From positions 434,001 to 498,000 of the forward strand of contig VWZS01004380.1 of assembly GCA_013397075.1 (NCBI GenBank): DNA of 64,000 nt, written 5' to 3'. Under the pieces are notes generated by a model that did no database searches, was not told where the DNA came from, and saw only the letters and a list, made by a program, of their open reading frames with translations. The stretch is from Rhabdornis inornatus. Taxonomy: Eukaryota; Chordata; Aves; Passeriformes; Rhabdornithidae. Position numbers and translations under genes: made by a program. The stretch's first letter is position 1; every line of letters starts with the position of its first letter. Positions 52,011 through 64,000 of the stretch are shown in pieces.

Positions 52011-54524
52011 GTCGTCATCTTCCTAGGAAGGCTGGTGCTCAGGCCTGCATGCAAACTGTAATTTGTGCAACAAAGATTTCATATTCATAATGCTTCTAGG
52101 CTGCACATAGTTTTAAATTATGTTCAGTGTCCTACTTTCAACAGTAATTGTATCTCTTTTTTCCTAACCTTATACAGAAAGAGAAGTGAGCAGCTTTTCA
52201 GTTTAATTAGTTTGGTTTCTGATAGCCTAAATGGGCAGTGCTGTAAAGAGCTGCAAGGTTAAAAGATTTTTCTGGGGTGTATAGAACTGCAAAGAAAAAT
52301 ACACACATTTTGCTTATAAAATAGAAGCAATGTTATAAGGGATAATAAAATATTTTCCTCCTTTTTTTTTTTCTTAAAGCACACAACCACTTTAGGAACA
52401 TATGTTAGTCATCCTCACTCCTAAAATAAACTACACATAAACATATTCCTAATGCCATCCAGATATTTTTCATGACTACATGACAGTCAGATGTGAAGAC
52501 AAGATGCTCTCTGCTGGGACTCAGAACATTCAGTGTTGCTGCATGGTAGGAGCTCTCTCTGCATAACAAAATGAGTAAGGTCTCCATAGAAGCAACTTGT
52601 AATGTTTTGACAGAAAAATTCTTTCTGGCAATCAATAAATGCCGCTTTTTATCAGGGGAAAAAAAATATGCATGAATTTATACCAATACATGATTTCAGT
52701 TTCTTAATAAGCCTCCGAGAGAAACTGCATGAAAATTTTGGACATTGTGGTAAAAATGAGCACACCAATACCCTATGGACTTCAGTATGGTTTAGAGTAG
52801 TCAGGATGAAAATAACCTGGGACGATTCTGCGGAATTTTTAATTAGAACAACTATCATGAATATGCAGAATATTACTATTATTACAAATAATAATAATTT
52901 GGACTAAATTATCTGAAAACTCAAATTAGTACCTGAGTTCTAAAAAAATATAAGATCATTCTCATATACCTATCACAGGATCACCTGGGCTCTCCAATTG
53001 TTCTCAAAAAAGGAGAGCTGTTTTTTCCCTTCAGGTGAGCAGCTTTTTTAAGTGCTCTAAGCACAGCTGGTATCATATCCATCTTCTTGCCTCATTCAGT
53101 ACAGTGAGATAAAAAATATGAACAAGCATGTGAGGAAAAAAATATATGAAAACCAAAGATGATATCTTTTTATGAATAGCATGGTAGAATCCAACTTTTG
53201 AAAGACATCTCTTTATTACCTTTTCCTACTGTACTTTCACTTGACGATATTTCCACCTCAGACCTTTTCAGTGAAGTTTTGCTTTCCTCAATATTTATTT
53301 CCTGGCATCTGGTTTCATCTAGCTGCTGATTGACACTTCAAAACATAAAACACTGCCTGCAAACTCCAGCTCACTTAGAACTACTGATCTGTGTTAGCAA
53401 TCTTCCCTCTTTCACCCCAACTCTTCTCCATCAGAATGCACAGGGTCAGGGCACCAAGGAGGGCTGAAGTTTTCTTCAGCAGCCCCTTAGATCAGAACAA
53501 TGGGAAGCAGGTCATACTGTGGTCTGAGCTGCTTCTGTGAGAGAGTGGATGGGGACTGCAATTTCAGGAGATGGTCTGATTAAAGCACATAAGCCTTTCA
53601 TCTATTTTTGAATCCTTGTTTTAAGATTACAGTGCACTAGGCTGCTCTGGAAAGCATCTGGACAACACAGACCTCTAAGCACCTCTAAGGCAGGAGATAA
53701 AGATGAGTTTAAAGAGGAAAATAAGATTTCCATTTTATTATTCTCTCAAATGAATAAAAATAACCTTTAATTGTTATTTTATTTTACTTTGATTTTTTTT
53801 GAAAGGAGAGGGGAAAAATATTGACATGGAACCATAACTCAGTAGACAAAGAAGGGATTCACAGAGGCCATGTCTTCAAGATTTGATACTAGACAAACCC
53901 AGTGACAACTCTCCCCTTTGCATGTCATTCCACATAGGTCATACCTGCTTACAAACTGCCAGAACCTGAATATGAGAAGGCAAACACCTGAATGGGCCTC
54001 TTCTGAATGGGGTTTACCTGGAAGCCTTTTTGAGTACTTTTGAATGCCAAAAAAAAAAAACTTATTAATGGGAAACATTCTCAATAAGTAGCAATCATAG
54101 ACTGGAAACTGCAGGCAGCTCCTGTTGTAGTGCTGGCAGCAACAGCAATGCAATCCCACCATTTTTCCTAAGAGATGCAGTGTAAGGCTGGATTCTGGCA
54201 ATGTCTGGTGTTCATCAATACTTGGGCTGGCTAATTTGAATGGGATAAAATTTCAACCATTTCTACAGATCAAAGATATTGAAGTGTTTTTTTCTTTATG
54301 TCATATCTGAGTGAATTTACTTTGGCAGAATTCCCTCTTCCTTGTGCTTTCTGTTAACTTTCCAGTTATTAAATCTGATGCAGGTGTTCACAGAAGGTAC
54401 ATTTCAATACTAGTTTTGTTCTATATCAGGTCTTATATCTTACTCCACACTCTCAAACTCAAAAGCTTTCTTTCTCAGAGTACATGAAGTAATCTGATCC
54501 TATCTATCTGTCACATTCGCTATG
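52011..54524. other. Intergenic, no gene seen
   Basis: AT-rich unique-looking DNA with poly-A/T runs (52,363 and 54,048). No exon or mobile element recognised. Confidence 0.45.
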
Positions 54525-55130
54525 TGTAAGAGCCGAAATGAGGGATGCGGGGCTCCAGGCGGCTCTTTAAAATGCTGTTTATTGTATCCAAATGATCCAG
54601 CGATTCACGGGTCGTGTGTGACAAGAGCCCAGCCTTTTCAGCCACAGCTGTAGGTTCATCTGAAGCAACTCTAGTTCTGGTTACAATGCATTATATACTT
54701 TTCATTACAGAGCATCTTAATACATGATAACCAATCAATACTTTTACTATTACCTATAGCCTATCATAACTACTAACATTACCATTTTCATGTTTCTATT
54801 TTCCAGTCACAAAAGGTTAGTATGTTACAGTTTAAGCTAGAATTTGTTTTTCAGTTTTCTTGCAGTGGAGAATTCTGAGATCTTTTCTGTACTTGCAGCA
54901 TTGGCTTTCTTGTTTGCCTGTGAAAATCTTTTTGCTTGGTAAAAACATCTTTTGTTTGAGGTAGATTTATGCTTTGTTCTAAGTCATAAAAACCCCTTCC
55001 AACTCACTTGCTCTTTGCCTTCTAGTTACCCAGTAAGACTGGCTCAGCAATTCTTTTCTTCTATATCAAAACTTGCTGTCATTTCTATTTCTTCTTCACA
55101 TTCTACATTCAAAGATCTTTCTGTTATATA
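54525..55130 (-). mobile_element. Solo ERV LTR, antisense (right end approximate)
   Basis: The left edge TGTAAGAGCCGAAATGAGGG is, in reverse, an ...TCTTACA LTR terminus. On the minus strand there is a TATA box (complement at 54691-54697), about 110 bp further an AATAAA (complement 54578-54583), and a 55-bp U5. The spacing fits an LTR, and the U5 sequence resembles a passerine ERVK family from memory. I could not identify the U3 end or target duplication, so 55,130 is an estimate. Confidence 0.65.
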
Positions 55131-58100
55131 TACATATCTGTGAGACCTTCCTGTCAAATCCCTATCCTTCCCAAGAGCTGTGTCCATCTTTCTGCGGGGG
55201 AAGGTGCCTGCAGTGCAGCAGTGATGCTGCTGCACACACAGCACATCCCCGTGCTGATTGGGTGTGCTGTGGCTGGCAGTGACAACTGCTGGGCAGGGCC
55301 CAGGGAATGGGTGTCCCTTCCCCACCCATTGGGAGGGAGAGACCTTCTGTCAGCACCTCAACTCTTCATTTCCACTGAATCTTAGGTATCACCTACCAGC
55401 TGACAGCAACATTTTCATAAACAGATTTATATGCTAGATGGATCAGGAAGAGCATTGTAGTCAGCAGTGAACAAATACTTCAAGACAGTGCATCAATTAC
55501 AACTCAAAAGTGCCTAAAATGAACATTGAAAATGTTCAAATACTTGGAATAGAAGGAAATGTCCTCCTCTGAAAACCCTGTGTTTGACTGCTTGCATTTT
55601 GTGCAAAGTTGGAATTAAAGAAACATGAATATTGTCTTAAGTTGTGAAAAAGGTGAATGTACAGGTGAGAACTAAGATGAAATTTCTCTACTGTGAAGAT
55701 TTTTTCTAATATGCAATTTGTATTCTTTCCAGTACTGCTTACTTCCCAATCTTTGCCGTAGAAAAATTAGCAGTAGAGAAAAGCCTCATAATCCGCTGAG
55801 ATGGACATTCAGAAAATAATAAGCATTAATTCAGAAAATGAATAAGCCTGTAGTACATTATAACTTCGCAACTCTAGATTAAGTTAAGATTAGATTAAGT
55901 TAAGAGAACTCTATACTCTCAGTCTCTCCCGCCCACCCCCACCTCCACCTTTTTTTGTTTTCATTAAAATTACTTCTATTTCCCTTTTAAAACTTCAGGT
56001 TGTGTTTAACAAAGAGAATGCTTTGTTTATAGGGCCTGGAACCACCAGGAGCTTTCCTGTGATTAGCTCTGGTAGTGGGACTGTGCATTTTAATTTGAAT
56101 GTTTGACTGATCTTCCTCCACTTCTGAGATGTGGCCTTCATACACACTTATTGCAAATATGGAGACAAAAAAAAATTTAATTGCCTAACAGTGTTTTCTC
56201 TTTAATTTAGTTTATTTTTTTTATTAAAACTGGCTACCAGGCTTCTAAGAGTCCTCAGAATATTCTGTTTGAGTTCCAGTGTTTTACACTGCCGTAAGGC
56301 CAAGGAATGAATACACCAGGGAGCAAGCAAGCCCTCTTTGTACCAGTCTTCCCAGTATAGATCAGTTCTCCATATTCTATGAAGGGACTGTGCTGGTGAC
56401 AGCCATTAACATACACACAGAGGAGCACTGCTGTTGCTGCTTGCCAGGTGTGCACCTGCCCATCAGCAAGCACAGCACTGATAACCCTGAGACTGCTGTG
56501 CTTCCCAGCACAGTCGTTGGGAGTCTGGAGCTGCTGGCAAGGAGCAAGGTCCAGATCTCATCAAACACACATATTTCAAACATACATAGTATGCAAAGTT
56601 GCTGAGAGAAAGCAGCATCAGTCTTTCACTGGGTTTTGTGGCAGTGATCAAGAAAGGTGCGGTGGAACTAGATTGTGACTAACCTTCCTCATCCCAGCAC
56701 CTAACATGAAGCTATCACACATTAAACAGCTCCTCCTTCTGGAACTACAGTTGCGTGGGGAGACAGGTGCAAAATACTCAACAGATAATGCTGTCAACAC
56801 TGGTGAGCAGAGCTGCCCTGAGCGAAGACTGAGAGCTGGAGTCCGTAGTCCCTGTTGAAGTCATGGGCTGGGTCAAAGCCTGGGTGGTCCAAGCTGTGCT
56901 GTACTGGTAGCTTAACATCTTCAAAAAGTAACCCCTCTGTGCTGCAGAAAGGTAGCTGCTGTGGCTAAAAGCACTGTCAGCCCCTGCAGAAGGGGTGGTG
57001 GTGTCCCCCATGCAGGGAGAGCCAGAGTGGGTACACACAGAGTTCTGCATGTGGAGCAGCCCATGTCACTGACACCCAGCACAGCCGGTGGTGCAGTGCA
57101 GCACGGGACAATATTCACAAGGCTTTGCCAAGCATCCTCTCTGAATCCACCAGCCCCTGTCTAGCCCATGTTTGGCCTTAAGAATGTGACAGCCACTTGG
57201 TGTCAGAGGAAGGACAAGAAAGCCGCTGTGGGTTTGGCCATCTTCTGAGAAACCAGACCTCTATATACAAAGTGTGAAATCTTTCTTACTTGGCCAGCTG
57301 CTGACTTGCTTACAGAGCACCACAGGAGTGTGGACCAGGTGTAGGGCAGCTAACAGTGCCTAGCCCATCAGCCTTTGGGCTCTCTTCAGGACAGAGTACA
57401 GTCTCTCCCTGCTGCAGAGCTCTTGTCCTCAAGCCTTTTGTCTCTGCTTAACCCTGACATGCCATGTGCCCCCACGTGCTTGGCAGCAGTGTGCAGTGAC
57501 TCCAGCTGTACTCTGCCCTGCAGGGGAACCATTGTCGTTTAGAAAACTGTGATTCCTGTGCTGGGTCTGACATGTAGCAAAGCAAGAAAGTACCTCTCAT
57601 TATTGACATGCATGGGAGTGTCTCACAGGTCTGACCCACTACCTCACATGTCTTTAATTGCATGCAAACACAAACACGGGGAAAATACAACTTTCAGCTC
57701 ATCCTGGATCCTCTCTCCAGGAATGTGATAATCCTGATTAGCTGATTGTGTGGAGAGGCTTCACTTACTTCTCAAACAAGCTCTGTTGCTTAATGAAATG
57801 AACAAATCCACTTCCAACCTCAAAAGTGAATTTAACTTCCTGTTTCTTTAAATTAAGCCTGCAATGCCTCAAACTTTTACTGACGTGTCAGCAGGTATAT
57901 TCCAAAAATTACATCTACAGAAACAACTGCCTTCCCCTCCTTCTATTTTCTGTTCATCCATGTGGACTCTAATTCTAAAAAATAAAGTTATCTGCTAATA
58001 ATAGCGATCTAGTCTCTATTCTGAGATCTGACAATCTGTGGGGCTGGGTCTAACAGCCTGGTTCTAATAGCCTCGGTGAAGTGATTACCAGTCAGTGATG

Positions 58101-58339
58101 TACCAAAACATGGGGCAGATCCACACTTTGCACAGCTATTTTGCTCCAGACTACTCAAACTAAACAAAACTAAAGTTTTGTGCTGTGTTACTGTTCAGTT
58201 GTGTAGCAAAAAATCCTCTTTTTTTTCATAGCTCCGTGAAAATTAGTTGCACAGTGTGCTGCACTTCTCAAACTTGTCTTTATTTGAAGGTTCATGTCCA
58301 CTTTCCAGCTGTTCTTACATTCACGACAACTTAATAATA
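55131..58339. other. Intergenic, no gene seen
   Basis: The first 250 bp are GC-rich and could be a U3 continuation of the LTR before it. The rest is unique-looking. ORFs around 56.3-57.2 kb overlap on both strands and have no family similarity. At 55,877-55,904 a short AGATTAAGTTA tandem occurs. Confidence 0.4.
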
Positions 58340-58895
58340 ATTACAGCAAACATCAGCTTTGGTCAGCAACTGAGACCCACACAGCTGCCCTCTCACTTCC
58401 CCTCCAGTAGGAGGGGGAGAGAATGGGAAGAGTTAAAGTGAGAAAACTTGTGGATTGGGATAAAGGCAGTTTAATAGGACAGAAAAAGAAAAAGAAAAAA
58501 ATGAAAATAAATAATTGAAATATACAGAACAAGTGATGCCTAAGGCAATTGCTCATCACTTGCCAACTGGTGCCCAGCCAGTTCCTCAGCAGTGGCCACC
58601 AGCCAGCTTCCCCCAGCTTCATATGCTGAGGATGATGCCACATGGTATGGAACATCCCTTGGGTCACATAGGATCAACTGTCCCAGCTGTGCCACTTCAC
58701 AGCTCCTTGTGCCCCTCCAGTCTTCTCACTGGCAGGACATAAGAAGAGGAAAAGTCCTTGACTTGTATAAACACTACTCGGCAACAACTAAACCATAAGT
58801 GTATTATCAATACTAATTTCATGTTGAAACCAAAACACAGCCCTGTACCAGCTACTAGCTAGAAAATGAACTCTATCCCAGCCAAAAACAAGACA
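58340..58895 (-). mobile_element. Solo ERV LTR (ERVL-like), antisense
   Basis: In reverse it starts TGTCTTGTTTTTGGCTGGGA then TAGAGTTCATTTTC, a very characteristic start of a common avian LTR family (recognised from memory). The rest, including CCAGCTTCATATGCTGAGGA, then TGATGCCACATGGTATGGAA, and GATTGGGATAAAGGCAGTTT, follows the same family. It carries an (A4-5G) stretch near 58,482-58,500. The left edge is approximate. Confidence 0.75.
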
Positions 58896-59107
58896 CCATG
58901 TTTCAGCAAGACCATTCAGCTTTGGAATGTATTTCACCCCAATCAAATGTCACTTCATGTGGTTGCTGCAGGAGACATCACTCTGAACTCCCTCAGCCCT
59001 GCTCTGCCCCTCTCTTCTCAGGGAGACTTGCCATGCTGCTTTGAATGAGATTATGTTAGAAATCTCTCAATAGAAAAAAAAAATCCTCGTCATGTTTGTT
59101 AAACAAG

Positions 59108-59508
59108 TGTGGTTGCGGTCCTAGAGAAAGGGAAAAAGAGCAGCAACACACATGGACCTTTTTAGGGAAAAAAGGCCAATTTTATTGAGCGGAGAGCTTG
59201 CATTCAAAGCATGTTATGAGAGACTAGAACAGGACAGTAGTTCATTGGCTAATTGGGATAAACATCCAGGAGACCAGGCTTCAGGATGTATCCCATGGGA
59301 AAAACAACAGGTGTTAATCTTTATTATGACTTCCACTCTGTTTTTCACCAGATTCTAAGTTGTTTTTGACCATTTATCACCTTGGGAAATTTCCTTTCTG
59401 TCTGCAGCTAACATCAGCTTATCAGCCTGGGAAGCAAGAAGGATTCAGGCTTGAGAGAAAAGATTCTCGAGCTGTAATTTTGCAGCTCTCTAGCTGTCTC
59501 TGTCCACA
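59108..59508 (-). mobile_element. Solo ERV LTR (401 bp) with perfect 6-bp target duplication
   Basis: The element begins TGTGG and ends CCACA, a 5-bp inverted terminus. AACAAG stands on both sides (59102-59107 and 59509-59514). A 6-bp duplication is typical of ERVK (class II) elements. A minus-strand AATAAA lies at 59181-59186 (complement), placing U5 at the left and orientation on the minus strand. Internal blocks (CATTCAAAGCATGTTATGAG, then CATCCAGGAGACCAGGCTTC) match a passerine ERVK LTR as I recall it. No internal viral genes remain. Confidence 0.88.
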
Positions 59509-59514
59509 AACAAG

Positions 59515-61371
59515 GAAAAGGGGTGATGAGCACACAGATGTGGGAAGGTGAGGTGCATCCCTGCAACCTCCCAGCCCAGGATGTGCCTGGTGCTGGCTCT
59601 CCTGACAGCTCTCCAAGCTGCTGTGTCAGCCCTCAGAGCTGCTGTCAGGGTCCCCTGAGCACCGGGACCACGGTTACTTCCTCAGGGAATTGGAGTGGCA
59701 AAACCCTTTTCTGGAAACACCACCCAGCTGCCCTGTCCTGCACAGGCTCCACTGCTGGAAGAGGGATGAGAAACTCATATTTTGAGAGGTCAGATTTCCT
59801 TTGTAGTTCTGGGGTTTTTCCTTTCCATTAAATAAAAACTACATCTCCACTCGAAATGAAATAAAAACCCAGCGAACAACTTTTTCTTGAATAAGTATAA
59901 ATCTAGGTGTGATTTTGTGTGCTTAGAGATTTCTGTACTGAAGTGTTTTCCAGCTGTATGCACATTTTGGGTTATAAATATATTTCATTTCTATTAAATT
60001 CTGCAATTATTTAGCAAGACAGTCCAAAAACTTTTGGGAATTATGTCTATATGTTTCTACCATTCATAAACTAATGATATATGACAGATTGTAAAAAGAG
60101 AAGATAATTTCAATAACTAAATTTTCTGAAGAAGGCTATCCTACATTACTCCTGCATGACACCTTAAAACAGTTTTTTAAGCGGGAAATTCATGGTGATT
60201 TGAAAAGACTAAGATGTTGTATTGTAGGAAAGGTAAATTGATCTCTCTTTCAATTTGCTTAATGCTATGAAGCTCTATATCTCTCCTCATTCCTGCTTTT
60301 AAAAGTATCAAGCAGTAACAAAAGTGGGAAATAAATGTCTGCTGTTTAAAAGTGATAACTTTGCTGAGGTTCTGATTCTCCCTGGGGTTCGATGTGTAAA
60401 GCTGAAGTCCGTGGCTCAAGGATGGTCCTGGCATTCAGTGGATCATCCTGCCAGCAACAGACTCTGCTCAGCACCAACACTGGCACCACCTGAGCTCAAA
60501 GGCAGGAGGCAGAGCTGGACCACGAGCAGGTCAAGCCAAGAGGGATCTCTGGAGCAAAACCTGCTGCTGGAGACCTGCAGTACAGACTGCAGGACCAGCT
60601 GAGGCTGAGAACACAAGAATCCTGCAAGTAGATTGTCTGCCTGGCCACCCATCATCTCACAAAATACAGCAGATCCAGACAGGAGGTATGAGGTCTTTTG
60701 GATACACAATGAAAACCCTCTCAGTACTGCAGATGTAATCAACAAAAGAAATTTACTGATGACATTTTATAGTGAAGTGCAGAAAATAAAATGAAAACTG
60801 TTTCTTCCCCAAAGATGGATATATTGCAACATCCCTTTAGCAGATAGGGAATGCATATGTGGAATGCTTGGATAAAATTTATCAGAGGGCTGAACTGCTT
60901 GGTGAAATTGAATATGCACAGTTTTAAAGAAAAATATACTGAGATTTTTATGGGGTGATAGCTATCTGTATATGAAAAAATAGTACAGTAGCAAAATAAA
61001 GTAATCTGAATGGATTCCACTTTTCTATATGTAGTGAGAATGTATCTGAGATTACTTGAAAAATCCATAAAAATTGCTTGGGTGTTGTGCTTTCATTAAA
61101 TGCAGAATTTTTCTTTATAGATTTGTATTCATCATATCCTGGATAAGAAAGATAATGTTGTTTTTGCTGACTTGTATAATTCAAAATTTTAAATTCAAAC
61201 CACACATACAAACTATCTTCTTAAATAGAAGTCTTAGCTAAAATCAGGCAAAAAGGGATTATCTCCTTGGACTGAATATATTAAAGTTTTATCCATGGAA
61301 GTCTATGTAGGACCATCACTATTATCCTCCCAGAGATTAAGTACTATGTTGTGCTGTTCCTTCTGTCACAG
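59515..61371. other. Intergenic, no gene seen
   Basis: AT-rich with a GC-richer part at 60,400-60,620 carrying short ORFs on both strands, none with recognisable family similarity. Confidence 0.4.
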
Positions 61372-62545
61372 AATCACAGAGTGATTGGTTGGAAGGGACC
61401 TTCTGGTCAAGCTCCAGCAAAGTCCCCTAGAGCTGGTTATCCAGGTACATGGCCAGAGTGCTTTTGAAAATGTCCAAGAATGGAGACTCCATAACCTCCC
61501 TGGGCAGCCTGTGCCAGTGCTTGGTCATTTGCACAGTGAGAAGGTGTTTCCTGATGTTCAGAGGGAACCTCCTGTGTTCCAGTTTGTGCCTCTGGTCCTG
61601 TCAATCCCCCCGGCTGAGAAGAGCCTGGCTCTGTCCCCTCTGCACCTTCAGATATTTATACACATGGATGAGATCCCCCTGAGCCTTCTTTTCTCCATGC
61701 TGAGCAGTCACAGCTCTCATCCTTTCCTCATAGCTGAGATGCTCCAGCCCCTTCATCGCCTTCATGCTCTCATTTACTGGAGGGACCAGAACTAGACATA
61801 GGAGTCCAGAAATGGCCTCAATGGTGTTAAATAAAGCAGAAGAATTCCCTCCTTCAATCTGCTGGCAATATTTTGTCAAATGCAGCCCAGGATACCATTA
61901 GCCTTCTTTGCAGTGAGGGCTTGAGCTTGGTGTTCACCACAGGTCCTTTTCTGCCAAGCTGCTTTCCAGTCGGATAGTCCCAGCATGAGCTGGTGCCTGG
62001 GGTTGTTCCTCCTCAGGTCCAGGACTTTTAGCCTTCTTGCTGAGCTTCATGTGCTTCACACCATTTCTCCAGCTTGTTGAGGCCTCTCTGGGTAGTAGTA
62101 CATCCCTCTGGCATATCAGACATCTCTCTCAGCTTTATGTCATCAGCAATCTTGTTGAGGGTACACTTTGTCTCATCATCCAAGTCATCAATGAAATTGT
62201 GAACAGGATGCACTACTGCCGCTGGGGTACGCCACAAGTGACTGACCTCCAGCTTCACTTTGTGCCGCTGACCACTACTCCCTGGGGATTTCCATGCAGC
62301 TGGTTTTCAACCCACCTCACTGACTGCTCATCCAGCCCATCCCTTATCAGGTGCCCTTCTTTAGGACGATCTTGCAGCAGTGTTCAGTGACTCACTGTAG
62401 TCCAGGCAGACATAATCACTCTTATCCCATCTTCTACCAGGACAAACGTTTCATCACAGAAGTTTATCATATTGGCCAAGCATGATTTCCCCTTGAAGAA
62501 TCCAAGCTGATTGACCCTGCTGTCATTGGAGATGTTTGTTTCACG
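61372..62545 (-). mobile_element. Long CR1 LINE copy with RT remains, antisense
   Basis: The left end CACAGAATCACAGAGTGATT, then GGTTGGAAGGGACC, is a CR1 3' terminus in reverse. It continues through GGCAGCCTGTGCCAGTGCTT, GAGCCTGGCTCTGTCCCCTC and CCAGGATACCATTAGCCTTC. Reverse-strand translation gives NFIDDLDDETKCTLNKIADD (RT active-site region, D-D replaced context A-D-D) and LGFFKGKSCLANMINFCDE, matching CR1 RT blocks GFTKGKSCLTNL and FADDTKL. Stops and gaps show it is inactive. It is the longest antisense CR1 here. Confidence 0.9.
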
Positions 62546-63069
62546 TTTTCTCATGTGGGACCATGAATCTGACAATTTCATCTTTGCATATATTCTCATT
62601 TGCAACAGTACATTGCACTGACATGAAATTTTTACAGGTCTTGTACTACTGATAATATTGTGCACTTCTCGTTTTCTTTATGTGGTCTTCATTTGTGGTG
62701 GCCTTTGCAGCTCCTAAGCATCATTTCTTGTACCTGTTTTATGTACCCATCTCCAGAACAGAAAGAGCACTGTTTATATTCAGCATATTTAAGGCACTGC
62801 AGCAATGTATGCTGCAGTAAAGACTAATCCAATTAATGAAATGGATCTTAGGTTGAATTACAACTGCCCAAGTATTAATGAGTTTGTTGTACTGGTACAC
62901 CACAGGATGAGTACAGGTCTCCTCTCAAAATACCTGCTTATGCGGTTGGCATTTACAGCCAATGACAACTGCAGTTTATAGACCCATAACCAACACTCGG
63001 GGTCTTAAATTTCACTACTGCTTTCCATGTAACTTGTGCATTTCTGTATTTTGCTTTCATTGTTCCCTG
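62546..63069. other. Intergenic, no gene seen
   Basis: AT-rich unique-looking sequence, including a TAATCCAATTAATGA stretch near 62,827. No exon or mobile element recognised. Confidence 0.4.
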
Positions 63070-63230
63070 CCCGCTCTTTTTTCCAGACTGAATCTCATTT
63101 TATTGCCAACTTACACCTCTAAATTCTGCAGGTCTCTTTCTATTATTTTGGAATCTATCCTGGGTTTTGCAACACCTTACAATTTAGTATGATCTGTAAA
63201 TTTAATTACTGTCATGTTTGCCAAAGACCA
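63070..63230 (-). mobile_element. Ancient CR1-like LINE relic, antisense
   Basis: ACTGAATCTCATTTTATTGC, then AATTCTGCAGGTCTCTTTCT, GGAATCTATCCTGG and ACAATTTAGTATGATCTGTA, then AATTTAATTACTG, follow the pattern of old sauropsid CR1 RT regions on the reverse strand (the LGxxSDxxxFADDTKL area). Divergence is high and the identification rests on pattern memory. Confidence 0.45.
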
Positions 63231-64000
63231 TAAAGAGCCAAGTCAATTGTATGACTAAAAAAGAAAAAAGGAAACCTTTATTGTGCTATAAATGCTCTGT
63301 TAAAAGTCCCACACAAAAAAATAGTACTACACATTTCTTGGAATTCATAGATGGAATTGCAAAGGGATCTAGATGACTTCCATACGTCATTTGTGTAATT
63401 TAAAAAAAAATTAAAAGTGTTACTAGCAAAAGTAAATATTAAAGAGATTAAAAATGGGACCTAATTCCTTTCTATGCAGATAAAATATATGAGACAGGGT
63501 AAGACAAACATTCATATTCCATGCTCCCCTATGACATATGAATTAAACCTACCACAGTGTTACTGGAGCAGAATTGCCTCAAATTGGTTCACACATTTAG
63601 GGCAAATGCAGGACACTAATTAGTAATTGATTTTATTTAATGTCTATTTTCTTTTTTATTTTTCTTTTTCAACATTTCCAACATGTGTTATGTGTATAGT
63701 ACAATTGTGTAATGCTTCAGTCCAATCTGACAACCTTTGAGCAAAGTCTATAATTCTCTGTCATTATTATCTCTGAGCTATTATGAAAGTGGTAGGAATT
63801 AGAGCAAGGTAACCTTCATCATTCGACCAGGAACAACAGCAATTACAATTTGGTCTCTGACCGAGGTTAGAATAGATAAATTGAGCTAGATAATGATTAC
63901 AATCTTTCAAATTCATCATTAGCTCTAACTGCATTTCTAATGGAGAAGACCAGATTATTGGGCCTGACCACGATAGCTGCTCCCAGCTTATGCTACAGCA
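63231..64000. other. Intergenic to window end
   Basis: AT-rich, no repeat or exon recognised. TTTATT motifs (63,276 and others) could be minus-strand poly(A) signals of a gene beyond the window, but nothing else supports this. Confidence 0.3.

Noticed and set aside
56255..57164. Cluster of overlapping 60-108 codon ORFs on both strands
   Set aside because: No domains, no splice logic, and frames overlap on opposite strands, as expected by chance in a moderately GC-rich patch.
61385..61795. 136-codon + strand ORF
   Set aside because: It is the antisense of a CR1 3' region.
62760..62900. Homeodomain-like sites (TAATCC, ATTAAT) as an enhancer
   Set aside because: Such motifs are common in AT-rich DNA. 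Without conservation data this cannot be supported.

Overview
The window looks like a piece of a bird chromosome, probably from a passerine or a related lineage. It is AT-rich, has long introns, and carries many chicken-repeat-1 (CR1) LINE fragments plus several avian-type endogenous-retrovirus LTRs. There are no bacterial operons, tRNA or rRNA genes, or CRISPR arrays. Organism, CR1 and LTR assignments come from recognised family sequence, not from a database search.

Positions 1 to about 28,390 hold the 3' two-thirds of one protein-coding gene on the + strand, ceramide kinase (CERK). Eight coding exons can be placed to the base (2656-2801, 11084-11158, 12682-12834, 13616-13721, 16453-16523, 21190-21395, 24458-24666, 25613-25712). 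All introns are GT-AG and every codon phase joins cleanly, giving 354 complete codons plus a stop. These exons carry the GGDG kinase motif, the conserved C-x3-C-x2-C cysteines and the calmodulin-binding segment. The upstream exons, including the N-terminal PH-like region, lie outside the window. A 3' UTR follows, with one poly(A) signal 29 bases after the stop and more up to 28.4 kb. Intronic insertions are CR1 fragments at 1.04, 11.8, 12.0, 12.2, 14.7 and 16.7 kb and a probable minus-strand LTR at 23.5-24.2 kb. The 8.3-kb intron 2802-11083 shows no recognisable repeat.

From 28.4 kb to 64 kb I find no supportable protein-coding exon. This stretch holds solo LTRs and CR1 pieces. One LTR is nested in an older LTR with a perfect 5-bp target duplication (28,914-29,514). 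Another has a perfect 6-bp duplication (59,108-59,508). Two more minus-strand LTRs lie near 54.5 and 58.4 kb, and a further LTR near 41.1-41.7 kb is flanked by a perfect 57-bp direct repeat of CR1 sequence. CR1 copies lie at 30.3, 34.7, 41.7 and 61.4 kb, with older LINE relics near 51.6 and 63.1 kb. The remaining blocks are AT-rich unique-looking DNA with only short spurious ORFs. I see no convincing new multi-gene system; the most unusual structure is the 57-bp repeat around the LTR at 41 kb.
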